In this document: in pieces, positions 13,865 to 22,778 of the stretch
Numbering within the stretch: position 1 is the stretch's first letter
How the letters are laid out: the number at the start of each line of letters is the position of its first letter
NCBI GenBank assembly: GCA_902797025.1
Contig: CADBRN010000097.1
Location: 1-37,884, forward strand
Source: an uncultured Lachnospiraceae bacterium
Lineage (GTDB): Bacteria > Bacillota > Clostridia > Lachnospirales > Lachnospiraceae
Length of the DNA stretch: 37,884 nt
Direction of reading: 5' to 3'
The notes under the pieces: generated by a model
Databases searched by the model: none
Seen by the model: the letters and a program-made list of their open reading frames with translations, nothing else
What the model was told of the DNA's origin: nothing
Program-made: the position numbers and the translations under genes

Positions 13865-13894
13865 ATTACAATCATAACAGATGCTTTGTATAAT
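13865..13894 (+). promoter_or_regulatory. Probable promoter of the V-type ATPase operon
   Basis: ATTACA (13865-13870), an 18-nt spacer and a perfect TATAAT (13889-13894), 54 bases before the first gene. The -35 is the right arm of TGTAAT-N8-ATTACA (13851-13870), a possible operator. Confidence 0.6.
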
Positions 13895-13948
13895 TCCGTA
13901 CCATAAAAATTCCACACGAAACGATCGCGGGAAGGAGGTGGAGATCAC

Positions 13949-14260
13949 ATGGATGTGATCATCGACGAACTCGCAAAGATAGAAAAATCTGCCGCTGCCA
14001 TCATAGATGAGGTGGAAATCAGAAAAGAAAAGCTGGATATCGCTCAGAAAGAACGGATTTCAAAATTCGATGAGGATATCAGGGAGAAGACCCATCGTGA
14101 TATTACCTGTATCAAAAAAGAACTGGAAGATTCCAGAGAAAAACAGGTAAAACGGCTAAAAACCGAAGCCGATGAAAAATTTCACACAATTGATTCTTAT
14201 TTTGAAAGCCGTCTGGACGAAATATCGGAAAAGATTTTCCAACGGATAATAAGGAAGTGA
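13949..14260 (+). CDS. V-type ATPase peripheral stalk subunit (G/H-like, NtpF-type)
   Basis: The 103-residue product is one long charged coiled coil rich in Glu, Lys, Arg and Ile, with no membrane segment. Such a protein at the head of a bacterial V-ATPase operon is normally the peripheral stalk partner of subunit E (called NtpF, G or H depending on species). The assignment rests on position, length and composition, since the sequence itself is low in information. A very strong AAGGAGGTGG precedes the ATG, and the stop is only four bases from the next gene. Confidence 0.75.
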   Translation: MDVIIDELAKIEKSAAAIIDEVEIRKEKLDIAQKERISKFDEDIREKTHRDITCIKKELEDSREKQVKRLKTEADEKFHTIDSYFESRLDEISEKIFQRIIRK

Positions 14261-14264
14261 TGAT

Positions 14265-15305
14265 TTGTCAGGAATCATATCATACAGCGGACTGACAGCG
14301 AAAATCATGGCAATGCGGAGCCGCCTGCTTTCCGCTGATGAATTGCGGGAGTTGACGCAGCAGGAAAATGTTCAGGCCGTTGCCGCGTATCTGAAAAGAA
14401 AACCGGCTTACAAAAGCATACTGGGAGACATCGTTCCTTCCGAAATTCACAGAGGGCAGCTCGAACCGATTCTGCGCGAAACGGTATACCGGGATTTTTA
14501 CAAAATCTATCTGTTTGCAGATCAGGACCAGCGCCGTTTTCTGAAATTGTACTTTATGCGATATGAGGTCTATTTTCTCAAGGAATGTCTTGCAAGACTG
14601 TTTGACCAAAATCACACCCCGGTTGATGTAAAGCCGTTTGAGAAATACTTTCATCGTATTTCTTCTCTGCGTTTTGATCAGCTCAGATGTGCGGAATCCA
14701 TCGATGCATTTCTCAGGATTCTGAAAAACACCGGCTATTATGCACCGCTGAACCGGATTTCGCACCTTGAGCGAAAAGGTCTGTTTGATTACGAGGCTGC
14801 ACTTGACCTGTACAGCTTTTCCTGTTTCTGGAATGCAAAAGATACGTTGACCGATAAGCTTGACCGCATGGAACTGACGGAAATTCTCGGTTCAAAGTTT
14901 GAGATGCTGAATATGCAGTGGATCTACCGCTGTAAAAGATATTATCAGATGTCAGGCGCCGAAATCTTTTCCATTCTGATTCCGCTGAATTATCATATCA
15001 GCAAAAGCGAACTGACCGGGATGGTCAATGCCGGAGATCTTCCGACACTGCTGACCTGTATGAAAAACAGTTATTACGGCCATGTGTTCGAAACAATTGA
15101 TCCGAACCGGATCGAAGCGGACTATTCCGCTTATATGAAAAAAATTCTGAGAAAAGGATCGCGCCGCGAACCATATTCTCTTGCAACCATTTATGCTTAT
15201 CTCTACACGAAAGAGCATGAGGTAGATGAACTCATCATCGCTCTCGAGTGTGTGCGCTACAAAGTAGCGGGACCTGACGCGATGCGCCATCTGCTCGTTC
15301 GATAA
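14265..15305 (+). CDS. ntpC: V-type ATPase subunit C (AC39/V0D family)
   Basis: Subunit C is the funnel-shaped cap joining the central stalk to the membrane ring. The 346-residue product has the family pattern: YSGLTAKIMAMRSRLLSADEL at the start, the repeated helical segments, FLKLYFMRYEVYFLKECLA and LATIYAYLYTKEHEVDELIIALECVRYKV near the end. It starts at TTG 14265 with AAGGAAG (14251-14257) seven bases upstream. In Enterococcus this gene lies between E and G; here it is second, before subunit I. Confidence 0.9.
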   Translation: MSGIISYSGLTAKIMAMRSRLLSADELRELTQQENVQAVAAYLKRKPAYKSILGDIVPSEIHRGQLEPILRETVYRDFYKIYLFADQDQRRFLKLYFMRYEVYFLKECLARLFDQNHTPVDVKPFEKYFHRISSLRFDQLRCAESIDAFLRILKNTGYYAPLNRISHLERKGLFDYEAALDLYSFSCFWNAKDTLTDKLDRMELTEILGSKFEMLNMQWIYRCKRYYQMSGAEIFSILIPLNYHISKSELTGMVNAGDLPTLLTCMKNSYYGHVFETIDPNRIEADYSAYMKKILRKGSRREPYSLATIYAYLYTKEHEVDELIIALECVRYKVAGPDAMRHLLVR

Positions 15306-15326
15306 GAAGTATGAGGAAATGCAGTC

Positions 15327-17291
15327 ATGATTGAAAAAATGAAATTCATGAGCATCATCGGTCCGAAAGAAGACATCGACCGTGTCACGATCCGGTATTT
15401 ATCCGGATACGAAATTCATCTGGAAAACGCGCTGACGGAGTTTAAAACAGAGAAGGTACTGACTCCGTACGTAGAACAAAATCCATATTCAGACAGAATT
15501 TCTTCCGTTGAAAAAATCATCCGATTCCTTCCAGAGCCATTTTGCAGCGAAAAGCAGCACGGTCAGAGGAATCCGGGCATGTCTCCGGACGACGCGTTTC
15601 GTCTGATCGGCGATTTGCGTGAGCCGCTCGAAAAGCTCAGGCAGGAAAAAGAACGGTATGAAGAGCAAAAAAAGCACTACGAAAACGCCAGAAATGTCGC
15701 CGCGCCGTTTTGCGGACTTCCGATCAGTTTTTCAGTGCTTCGCGGCTTCCGGTTTATTCAGGCACGTTTTGGAAGAATTCCCGTCGAGTACTTCCGCAAG
15801 TTTGATACCTATGTTTATGAAGAAAACGATACCATTTTCTGTCAGTGCTCGAAGGATGAGCAGTATGTCTACGGCGTTTATTTCACAACTGCGGAAAATG
15901 CAGCCGGAAACGATGATGTGTACCGGTCGTTCCACTTTTTACGGACTGATATTCCGGAAGATATGAAAGATACGCCGGAAGAAGAGTACAGCCGCAGCGT
16001 CCGGAAAATCGGAGAGATGGACGACCGGATCAGGCAGGCAGACCAGGCGATTGCCTCGCTTCTCCACGGGCACGAAGAAGCTCTTCTGTGTGCGAGAGAT
16101 GCTCTGAAAAAATACAGCCGCTGCTTCGAAATACGAAAATACGCGGCATGCACAAAGGCCGGCGACAGAGAATTCTACGTCCTCTGCGGATGGATGTCCG
16201 AAAGTGACGCAGTATCGTTCCAGAACGATATCGCTGATGATGCGGACGTATTCTGCACGGTCAATGACAGAGACGCGGATCCCCGCACCGTTCCGCCAAC
16301 AAAACTGAAAAACCCGAAACCATTCCGTCCCTTCGAGATGTTCGTGCGGATGTACGGGCTTCCGAAATATGATGAGTTTGATCCTACGATTTATGTGGCG
16401 CTGACCTATTCATTCCTTTTCGGTATCATGTTCGGAGATGTGGGTCAGGGCCTCTGCTTTATGATCGGAGGATTTCTGATCTATCATTTCAAGCATAAGG
16501 ATCTGGCGGCAATTCTCGGTTCGGCCGGAATTTTCTCCGTCATCTGGGGACTTGTATACAACAGTTTCTTCGGATTTGAAGGATTCTTCCCCTACAGCGC
16601 GCTGATCCGTCCGAAGGACGATATGATTGCTCTTCCGGGTCTCGGAACCATGAACACCGTTTTTGTACTCTCAGTAGCTTTCGGTATGATCATGATTCTT
16701 CTGAACATGCTGATGGGAATCATCAACGCAATCCGGCAGAAAAATCGTGAAAACATCTGGTTCAGTCAGAATGCTCTCGCGGGAATCGTTTTTTACGGAA
16801 CGATCGTTCTGATGATGTTTCTGACGATGTCCGGTACAATGACACTGAAAAAAATGGTCCCGGTCATCCTGATTCCGCTGATTGCTTCACTGGCTGCGAT
16901 CTTTCTCAAAGAAATGCTCGGCCGGATTGCTTCGAAACAAAAACCGGCAATCGAAGGCGGCAAAGGGATGTATTTCGTACAGGCCTTTTTTGAGACGTTT
17001 GAAACGCTGCTGACCTATCTGTCCAACACGCTTTCTTATGTCCGTGTCGGCGCTTACGCAGTCAGCCACGTTGCCATGATGCAGGTTGTCATGATGCTGA
17101 CCGGTTTTAACAGTGGTTTCGGAAGTATTCCGGGACTGATCGTCGGGGAACTGTTTGTTATGGCGATGGAAGGACTGATGGTCGCCATTCAGGTGCTCCG
17201 TCTGGAGTATTATGAAATGTTCAGCCGTTTTTATCAGGGCGGAGGGCGCGAATTTACGCCGTTCCAGACAGATGAAAAAAACGGCCCGTGA
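15327..17291 (+). CDS. ntpI: V-type ATPase subunit I (membrane stator)
   Basis: Subunit I is the stator that forms the ion half-channels beside the c-ring and anchors the peripheral stalks. The 654-residue product has a cytoplasmic, partly coiled-coil N-terminal half (1 to about 340) and a membrane half with seven or eight segments from about 345 to 640. The junction motif DPTIYVALTYSFLFGIMFGD matches the family, as does TYLSNTLSYVRVGAYAVSHVA with its conserved Arg in the late membrane part. GAGGAA lies eight bases before the ATG. A 108-base gap separates it from the K gene. Confidence 0.95.
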   Translation: MIEKMKFMSIIGPKEDIDRVTIRYLSGYEIHLENALTEFKTEKVLTPYVEQNPYSDRISSVEKIIRFLPEPFCSEKQHGQRNPGMSPDDAFRLIGDLREPLEKLRQEKERYEEQKKHYENARNVAAPFCGLPISFSVLRGFRFIQARFGRIPVEYFRKFDTYVYEENDTIFCQCSKDEQYVYGVYFTTAENAAGNDDVYRSFHFLRTDIPEDMKDTPEEEYSRSVRKIGEMDDRIRQADQAIASLLHGHEEALLCARDALKKYSRCFEIRKYAACTKAGDREFYVLCGWMSESDAVSFQNDIADDADVFCTVNDRDADPRTVPPTKLKNPKPFRPFEMFVRMYGLPKYDEFDPTIYVALTYSFLFGIMFGDVGQGLCFMIGGFLIYHFKHKDLAAILGSAGIFSVIWGLVYNSFFGFEGFFPYSALIRPKDDMIALPGLGTMNTVFVLSVAFGMIMILLNMLMGIINAIRQKNRENIWFSQNALAGIVFYGTIVLMMFLTMSGTMTLKKMVPVILIPLIASLAAIFLKEMLGRIASKQKPAIEGGKGMYFVQAFFETFETLLTYLSNTLSYVRVGAYAVSHVAMMQVVMMLTGFNSGFGSIPGLIVGELFVMAMEGLMVAIQVLRLEYYEMFSRFYQGGGREFTPFQTDEKNGP

Positions 17292-17399
17292 ATCTGTCCA
17301 TCCGACCGGATAAAATACAGAATGGAATCTTATCAATCGCTCGATCTTACAGAACGGAAAGCTGACTAACTTATACAAACTTCCAGGAGGACAATAATC

Positions 17400-17825
17400 A
17401 TGACTGTACTTATTCAAATTCTTACGGCAATTGCACTGGTTCTTTCTATAGTAATTCCCATCGCGGCGTTTTATCACGGCGAACGGACAAAAAAGCGCTA
17501 CGCCCACTCGCTGGCTGCCAATTGCCTGACCTTCTTTGGAATACTCGGCGTCGTCGCGGTCGTGACACTGGCAGGAGCTTCAAGAGTATCTGCTGCGGCA
17601 GGCAGCGGAACCGGAACCGGACTCGGATACATCGGCGCCGCACTGGCAATCGGCCTCTCCGGTATCGGATCCGGCATCGGTGTCGCGAGCTCGGCAAGCG
17701 CAGCACTCGGGGCGATCAGTGAGGACGGTTCCATCTTCGGTAAATCTCTGATTTTCGTCGCCATGGCAGAAGGTATCGCGTTGTATGGTCTGATCATTGC
17801 ATTTATGATCATCGGTGCGCTCTGA
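17400..17825 (+). CDS. ntpK: V-type ATPase subunit K (rotor ring proteolipid)
   Basis: Subunit K forms the rotating ring that carries the coupling ion. The 141-residue product has four membrane segments (about 5-25, 38-60, 75-105, 113-141). Only the second hairpin resembles the classical c-subunit, with the ion-binding Glu124 in AMAEGIALYGLI. The first hairpin has no carboxylate and a polar HGERTKKRYAHS loop. Compared from memory with Enterococcus NtpK, the Gln that helps bind sodium is Val95 here, so proton coupling is the more likely inference. AGGAGG (17385-17390) precedes the ATG. Confidence 0.93.
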   Translation: MTVLIQILTAIALVLSIVIPIAAFYHGERTKKRYAHSLAANCLTFFGILGVVAVVTLAGASRVSAAAGSGTGTGLGYIGAALAIGLSGIGSGIGVASSASAALGAISEDGSIFGKSLIFVAMAEGIALYGLIIAFMIIGAL

Positions 17826-17903
17826 TCCGCTGTTCCTTTCCGTGCAAATGGCAAGAAAGGTTCAGTTCCGGCCGGAGCATCCATAATCGGGAGGAAGAAC
17901 CTT

Positions 17904-18212
17904 ATGAAAATGTTTTTGATCAGCGACAATATTGACACACAGACCGGGATGCGTCTGGCTGGGATCGACGGGGTCGTCGTCCACGAACGCGATGCGCTTC
18001 GGCAGGCCTTTGATACCGTCCTTGCGGACAAAGAAATCGGAATCATACTGTTGACAGAAAAACTCGGCGGAGAATTTCCGGAGATTATCGACGACATCCG
18101 GCTGAACCACCCGGTTCCGCTGCTCATCGAAATTCCCGACCGGCACGGAACCGGCCGCAAAGCAGACTTTATCACATCGTATGTGAACGATGCGATAGGA
18201 ATCAAATTGTGA
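17904..18212 (+). CDS. ntpG: V-type ATPase subunit F
   Basis: Subunit F is a small central-stalk protein that binds subunit D. The 102-residue product begins MKMFLISDNIDTQTGMRLAGIDG, the usual opening of the family (switch-like Rossmann fold), and has the IGIILLTEKL strand and a PLLIEIPDR strand. It is called NtpG in Enterococcus. GGGAGGAAG precedes the ATG. It lies before subunit E, a reversal relative to the Enterococcus operon, and its stop is 11 bases from the E start. Confidence 0.9.
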   Translation: MKMFLISDNIDTQTGMRLAGIDGVVVHERDALRQAFDTVLADKEIGIILLTEKLGGEFPEIIDDIRLNHPVPLLIEIPDRHGTGRKADFITSYVNDAIGIKL

Positions 18213-18223
18213 GGTGATCATCT

Positions 18224-18820
18224 ATGACGACCGAAGAAAAGCTGAACCATTTCAGAAAAAATGCTCTTGAGGCTGCGACAAAACAGGCGGACCAGGATGT
18301 TGAACATTACCAGGTTGCTCTGGACCAAATATTCGCACAGCACAAGGAGGACAAGCTGTCTGAGGCAAAGCAGCTTGTTGCGGATGAACAGGCAAAGTGT
18401 GCCCGCGAAACAAACCGCCTTCTGACTGCTCAGCAATCGGAAATCCGAAAAAAATTTTCGGATCAGACAATGCGTATCCGAAATCAGATTTTCGACCACG
18501 TGAGACAAAAACTTGTGGATTTTAAAAAGTCGCCGGAATATCTTTCCTATCTTTGTGATCAGATCCGGGAAATACAGACAAATCTCTCCGGAAGAAGCAA
18601 GAAGGAAATTCAGTTCCTGGTGGACTCGTCCGATCAGAATCTCATCCGGCCGGTATCAGAAAAAACCGGCGTGAAGATTGATATTTCGAAAGAAGAGATC
18701 CTTGGAGGACTTCAGGCATTCGTTTCCGATCCGGACATCATGATCGACAATTCCTTCACAGCGATGCTCGATGAGGAAAAAAAGGCATTTTCCGTGGAGG
18801 GAGGCATGCGGGATGAGTGA
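18224..18820 (+). CDS. ntpE: V-type ATPase subunit E (peripheral stalk)
   Basis: Subunit E pairs with the G/H-like protein to form the stators linking the A3B3 head to subunit I. The 198-residue product has a long charged coiled coil (about 1-95) and a globular C-terminal domain (about 100-198), the normal E layout. GAGGTG follows directly on the ntpG stop and lies seven bases before the ATG. The gene overlaps ntpA by eight bases, which suggests coupled translation. Confidence 0.88.
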   Translation: MTTEEKLNHFRKNALEAATKQADQDVEHYQVALDQIFAQHKEDKLSEAKQLVADEQAKCARETNRLLTAQQSEIRKKFSDQTMRIRNQIFDHVRQKLVDFKKSPEYLSYLCDQIREIQTNLSGRSKKEIQFLVDSSDQNLIRPVSEKTGVKIDISKEEILGGLQAFVSDPDIMIDNSFTAMLDEEKKAFSVEGGMRDE

Positions 18821-20588
18821 AAATCGAACCGGAATCATTTACGGAATCGACGGGCCTGTCGTCTCGATCAAGGGCACAACACCGTTTCGCATGGGGGAAA
18901 TGGTCTATGTCGGCAACGAACGTCTGATCGGAGAGGTAATCAGCCTTTCCTCCGAACAGACAACGATTCAGGTTTATGAGGAGACGACCGGCCTCCGGCC
19001 CGGAGCCGTCGTGGAGGGGAGCGGCGATGCGATCTCCGTACTGCTCGGTCCCGGTATTATTCACAATATTTACGACGGGATTCAGCGCCCTCTCGATCAG
19101 ATCGCGGAACAGTCCGGTCACTTCATCACCCGTGGACTTCGGGCGGATTCACTGGATCGGTCACGAAAATGGGATATCACAATCACAGTCCATCCGGGCG
19201 ATCTCGTCTCCGGAGGCACTGTGATCGCAGAGACTCCTGAGACGAAGAGCATCATGCACCGATCCATGGTACCTCCGGATGTTCCCGGTGCAAAAGTTAC
19301 ATGGATCGCCGAAAACGGTCCGCACACCGTGACGGATCCGATTGTTAAAATTCACCGGGATGACGGCATCGATCAGACCCTGACTCTCTGCCAGCGCTGG
19401 CCGATCCGTATTCCGAGGCCCTCTGACAGTCATTATCCGGCTACTGAGCCGATGATCACCGGACAGCGTATCCTCGATTCGCTGTTTCCCCTCGCGAAAG
19501 GCGGCACGGCCGCAATCCCGGGAGGATTCGGGACCGGGAAAACGATGCTGCAGCACCAGATCGCGAAATGGTCAAACGCAGATATTATCATTTATATCGG
19601 CTGCGGCGAGCGCGGAAACGAAATGACACAGGTGCTGGAGGAATTCTCCGAACTGGAGGATCCGCGTACCGGAAACTCGCTGATGGACCGGACCGTACTG
19701 ATCGCAAACACATCAAATATGCCGGTGGCGGCGCGTGAGGCTTCGATTTACACAGGGGTTACGTTAGCCGAATATTACCGCGACATGGGGTATGACGTCG
19801 CGATCATGGCAGATTCTACCTCGCGTTGGGCGGAAGCGCTCCGTGAGCTTTCCGGACGTCTGGAAGAGATGCCTGCGGAAGAGGGGTACCCCGCTTATCT
19901 TGCTTCAAGGCTGTCCTCCTTTTATGAGCGGGCAGGCGCGATGCGCAATCTGAACGGAACAAACGGCAGCGTATCGATCATCGGAGCAGTCTCCCCGCAG
20001 GGAGGTGATTTCTCCGAGCCGGTCACGATGAATACGAAACGCTATGTACGGTGTTTCTGGGGACTTGATAAGTCTCTGGCATACGCGCGTCATTTTCCGG
20101 CGATTCAGTGGATGAGTTCCTACAGCGAATACGACCATGAGCTCTCGGGATGGTACGCGGAACATGTCAATCCGCTCTTCACCAGAAGACGCGCCGAGCT
20201 GATCAGCATCCTGCATCAGGAGTCTTCGCTCAATGAAATTGTAAAGCTCATCGGATCCGACGTACTTCCGGACGATCAAAAACTGACGCTGGAGATCGCG
20301 CGGGTCATCCGGCTCGGCTTTCTGCAGCAGAATGCCTTTCATAAGGATGACACGAGCATACCTCTGGAAAAGCAGTTTCTGATGATGGACACGATTCATT
20401 ATCTCTACAAAAAAGCGAAGGAACTGGTGGTTATGGGACATCCGATGTCGGTGCTGAAGGAAAGCGATATATTCGACCGTGTGATCGCAATTAAATATGA
20501 CGTTCCAAATGATAAAACGGAGCTTTTCGAGGACTACAAAAAGGCGATTGACGGATTTTATGACGAAGTAATCGCGAAGAATGCGTAA
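18813..20588 (+). CDS. ntpA: V-type ATPase catalytic subunit A
   Basis: Subunit A carries the catalytic nucleotide sites of the A3B3 head. The 591-residue product matches the family length. It has the A-specific insertion before the nucleotide-binding domain, P-loop GGFGTGKT (237-244), the GCGERGNEM segment with the catalytic Glu, and [16 protein letters not shown] 18813 is supported by GGAGG (18800-18804) eight bases upstream; the frame from 18771 lies inside ntpE. It overlaps ntpE by eight bases, and ntpB follows after 13 bases. Confidence 0.97.
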   Translation: MSENRTGIIYGIDGPVVSIKGTTPFRMGEMVYVGNERLIGEVISLSSEQTTIQVYEETTGLRPGAVVEGSGDAISVLLGPGIIHNIYDGIQRPLDQIAEQSGHFITRGLRADSLDRSRKWDITITVHPGDLVSGGTVIAETPETKSIMHRSMVPPDVPGAKVTWIAENGPHTVTDPIVKIHRDDGIDQTLTLCQRWPIRIPRPSDSHYPATEPMITGQRILDSLFPLAKGGTAAIPGGFGTGKTMLQHQIAKWSNADIIIYIGCGERGNEMTQVLEEFSELEDPRTGNSLMDRTVLIANTSNMPVAAREASIYTGVTLAEYYRDMGYDVAIMADSTSRWAEALRELSGRLEEMPAEEGYPAYLASRLSSFYERAGAMRNLNGTNGSVSIIGAVSPQGGDFSEPVTMNTKRYVRCFWGLDKSLAYARHFPAIQWMSSYSEYDHELSGWYAEHVNPLFTRRRAELISILHQESSLNEIVKLIGSDVLPDDQKLTLEIARVIRLGFLQQNAFHKDDTSIPLEKQFLMMDTIHYLYKKAKELVVMGHPMSVLKESDIFDRVIAIKYDVPNDKTELFEDYKKAIDGFYDEVIAKNA

Positions 20589-20601
20589 AGGAGTGACGGA
20601 A

Positions 20602-22026
20602 ATGTTGATCGAATATTTGGGCCTTTCGAATATCAACGGTCCTCTTGTCGTGCTCGAGGGTGTGGAAGGCGCCGCATATAACGAGGTTGTCGAGTTCACC
20701 GTGGAGGGCGGACAGAAGAAGCTGGGGCAGATCGTCTCCGCCTATAAAGACAAGGCTGTAATCCAGGTATTTGAGGGAACCGACGGCCTGTCACTTTCAA
20801 ACACACGCGTCCATCTGACCGGAAGGCCGATGAAAATCGCGCTTTCAAAGGAAATGCTCGGGCGGACGTTCAACGGAATCGGCGAACCGCTCGACCATCT
20901 GGGGCCGATCTATTCCGATTTGAAGCGGGATGTCAACGGTCTTCCCCTGAATCCCGTTGAACGGGTTTACCCGCGAAATTACATCCGTACCGGCATCTCC
21001 GCGATCGACGGACTGACGACTCTGATCCGGGGACAGAAACTTCCTGTTTTTTCGGGAAACGGCCTTCCGCACGACCGGCTTGCCGCGCAGATCGTTCAGC
21101 AGGCATCCCTGGGCGACGCGGAATCGGATGAAAAATTTGGAATTGTGTTCGCCGCGATGGGTGTCAAGTATGATGTCGCCGATTTCTTCCGGCGGACCTT
21201 TCAGGAAAGCGGAGCGTCGGATCACGTCGTAATGTTCATGAATCTCGCGAATGATCCGGTGATCGAGCGGCTGATCACACCGAAAATTGCCCTGACTACG
21301 GCCGAATATCTGGCCTTTGACTGCGGAATGCATATTCTTGTCATTCTGACGGATATGACTTCCTTCTGTGAAGCGCTCCGGGAAGTATCCTCATCGAAGG
21401 GGGAAATTCCCTCCAGAAAAGGGTATCCGGGCTATCTCTACAGCGAACTCGCGACGATCTATGAGCGGGCCGGAATCGTCAAAGACGGCAGCGGCTCCGT
21501 CACCCAGATCCCGATCCTGACGATGCCGAACGACGATATCACGCATCCGATCCCTGATCTGACCGGCTACATCACGGAAGGGCAGATCGTATTGGACAGG
21601 GACCTGTTCGGACAGTCCGTTTATCCGCCGATTTCCGTACTTCCTTCGCTGTCCAGACTGATGAAAGACGGAATCGGAGAGGGCTACACGCGTGAAGACC
21701 ATCAGGATGTCGCCAACCAGCTGTTTTCCTGCTACGCAAGAGTCGGTGAAGCAAGAAATCTCGCATCCGTCATCGGAGAAGATGAGCTTTCAACGATCGA
21801 CAAACAGTATCTGATCTTCGGCAGACAATTTGAAAAGCAGTTCATCGGCCAGAGACCGGACGAAAACCGGACGATTGAACAGACTCTGGATCTCGGATGG
21901 AAACTGCTCGGTCTGCTTCCGAAGGGAGAACTGGACCGTGTAAATACGAAAATACTCGACAAATACTACCGGCCGTCTGTCTACGACGCAAAAACGGACA
22001 CGGTGAATGAAGCAGATCCGGTATAA
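20602..22026 (+). CDS. ntpB: V-type ATPase regulatory subunit B
   Basis: Subunit B alternates with A in the head and holds the non-catalytic nucleotide interface. The 474-residue product lacks a true P-loop and instead has [10 protein letters not shown] (151-160), characteristic of B subunits. It also shows [27 protein letters not shown] and [20 protein letters not shown] 20602 follows AAGGAG (20588-20593) by eight bases; the frame from 20581 overlaps the ntpA end. Confidence 0.97.
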   Translation: MLIEYLGLSNINGPLVVLEGVEGAAYNEVVEFTVEGGQKKLGQIVSAYKDKAVIQVFEGTDGLSLSNTRVHLTGRPMKIALSKEMLGRTFNGIGEPLDHLGPIYSDLKRDVNGLPLNPVERVYPRNYIRTGISAIDGLTTLIRGQKLPVFSGNGLPHDRLAAQIVQQASLGDAESDEKFGIVFAAMGVKYDVADFFRRTFQESGASDHVVMFMNLANDPVIERLITPKIALTTAEYLAFDCGMHILVILTDMTSFCEALREVSSSKGEIPSRKGYPGYLYSELATIYERAGIVKDGSGSVTQIPILTMPNDDITHPIPDLTGYITEGQIVLDRDLFGQSVYPPISVLPSLSRLMKDGIGEGYTREDHQDVANQLFSCYARVGEARNLASVIGEDELSTIDKQYLIFGRQFEKQFIGQRPDENRTIEQTLDLGWKLLGLLPKGELDRVNTKILDKYYRPSVYDAKTDTVNEADPV

Positions 22027-22050
22027 ACCGGTGAAAAGGGATGAATCAGT

Positions 22051-22662
22051 ATGGATCCAAATGTTTTTCCGACAAAAGGAAATCTGATACGTGCGAAGAA
22101 CTCGCTTGCTCTTGCCGATATGGGGTATGACCTGATGGACCGGAAGAGAAATATCCTGATTCGGGAGATCATGAATCTGATCGGCCAGGCTCATGCGATT
22201 CAGTCGGAAATCGACAAAACATTCCGGGAGGCGTACATCGCGCTGCAGAAAGCAAACATTGAAAATGGCATCAGCTATGTCCGCACCCTGTCGAACACAA
22301 TCCCGATCGAAGATTCCATCCGAATCAAGACGCGGAGTATCATGGGCGTAGACATCCCGCTTGTCGAGTCCGATCCGGATGTACTCAAGCCGACGTATGC
22401 ACTGTATACAACACGGCAGTCACTCGATGAAGCACGCGAAAAATTCTTAAAAGTGAAAGAACTGACGATACGCCTGTCAATGATCGAGAACTCCGCGTAT
22501 CGCCTCGCGATGAATATCAAAAAGACTCAAAAACGAGCGAACGCGCTGAAGAACATTACAATCCCGAGATTCAATCAGCTCGTCAAAGACATCAGCGAGG
22601 CACTCGAAGAAAAAGACCGTGAGGAGTTCACGCGTCTGAAGGTGTTAAAAAAGCGGCGCTGA
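22051..22662 (+). CDS. ntpD: V-type ATPase subunit D (central rotor)
   Basis: Subunit D is the long helical axle of the rotor, comparable with F-type gamma. The 203-residue product opens with FPTKGNLIRAKNSLALADMGYDLMDRKRNIL, the conserved N-terminal helix of the family, and ends with a long C-terminal helix including RRVNALKN-like KRANALKNITIPRF. AAAGGGATG precedes the ATG. It is the last gene of the nine-gene operon, and a stem-loop overlaps its stop codon. Confidence 0.95.
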   Translation: MDPNVFPTKGNLIRAKNSLALADMGYDLMDRKRNILIREIMNLIGQAHAIQSEIDKTFREAYIALQKANIENGISYVRTLSNTIPIEDSIRIKTRSIMGVDIPLVESDPDVLKPTYALYTTRQSLDEAREKFLKVKELTIRLSMIENSAYRLAMNIKKTQKRANALKNITIPRFNQLVKDISEALEEKDREEFTRLKVLKKRR

Positions 22663-22674
22663 CAAACAGCGCCG
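22654..22674 (+). terminator. Stem-loop at the end of the V-ATPase operon
   Basis: CGGCGCTG (22654-22661) and CAGCGCCG (22667-22674) form a perfect 8-bp stem with a five-base loop. The ntpD stop codon lies in it. Only TATT follows, so it is a weak terminator or a 3'-end protecting structure. Confidence 0.5.
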
Positions 22675-22676
22675 TA

Positions 22677-22705
22677 TTGCCAGATCGGTTTCAATGTGGT
22701 AGGAT
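22677..22705 (+). promoter_or_regulatory. Promoter of the tyrosine recombinase gene
   Basis: TTGCCA (22677-22682), a 17-nt spacer and TAGGAT (22700-22705) with TG one base before it (extended -10). Transcription would start near 22712, just before the large hairpin at 22722-22755. Confidence 0.6.
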
Positions 22706-22721
22706 AGTTCCAGAGAAAAAT

Positions 22722-22755
22722 AACTATTCGGAAAACGCAGGTTTATCGAATAGTT
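22722..22755. repeat. Near-perfect inverted repeat in the recombinase leader
   Basis: AACTATTCG (22722-22730) and CGAATAGTT (22747-22755) are perfect 9-base arms. Between them AAAC (22733-22736) and GTTT (22741-22744) also pair around a GCAG loop, so the whole element folds into one hairpin with a single A-A mismatch and one G-U pair. It ends 23 bases before the recombinase ATG. It could be a leader hairpin, a protein-binding dyad or a recombination site. Confidence 0.8.
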
Positions 22756-22778
22756 GAAGCTGAGTATGAGGTGGTTAT

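Noticed and set aside
17322-17369. 15-codon small frame between ntpI and ntpK
   Set aside because: No ribosome binding site or coding signal; probably untranslated intergenic RNA.
17498-18205. 235-codon open frame antisense to ntpK and ntpG
   Set aside because: Low-complexity Ser/Pro/Ala-rich shadow of membrane-protein codons; no start signals.
18771-18812. N-terminal extension of ntpA
   Set aside because: It lies inside ntpE and the true start at 18813 has a well-placed GGAGG.
22722-22755. Classical dif site
   Set aside because: The arms are perfect but separated by 16 bases, and the sequence does not resemble known Firmicutes dif; kept only as an open finding.
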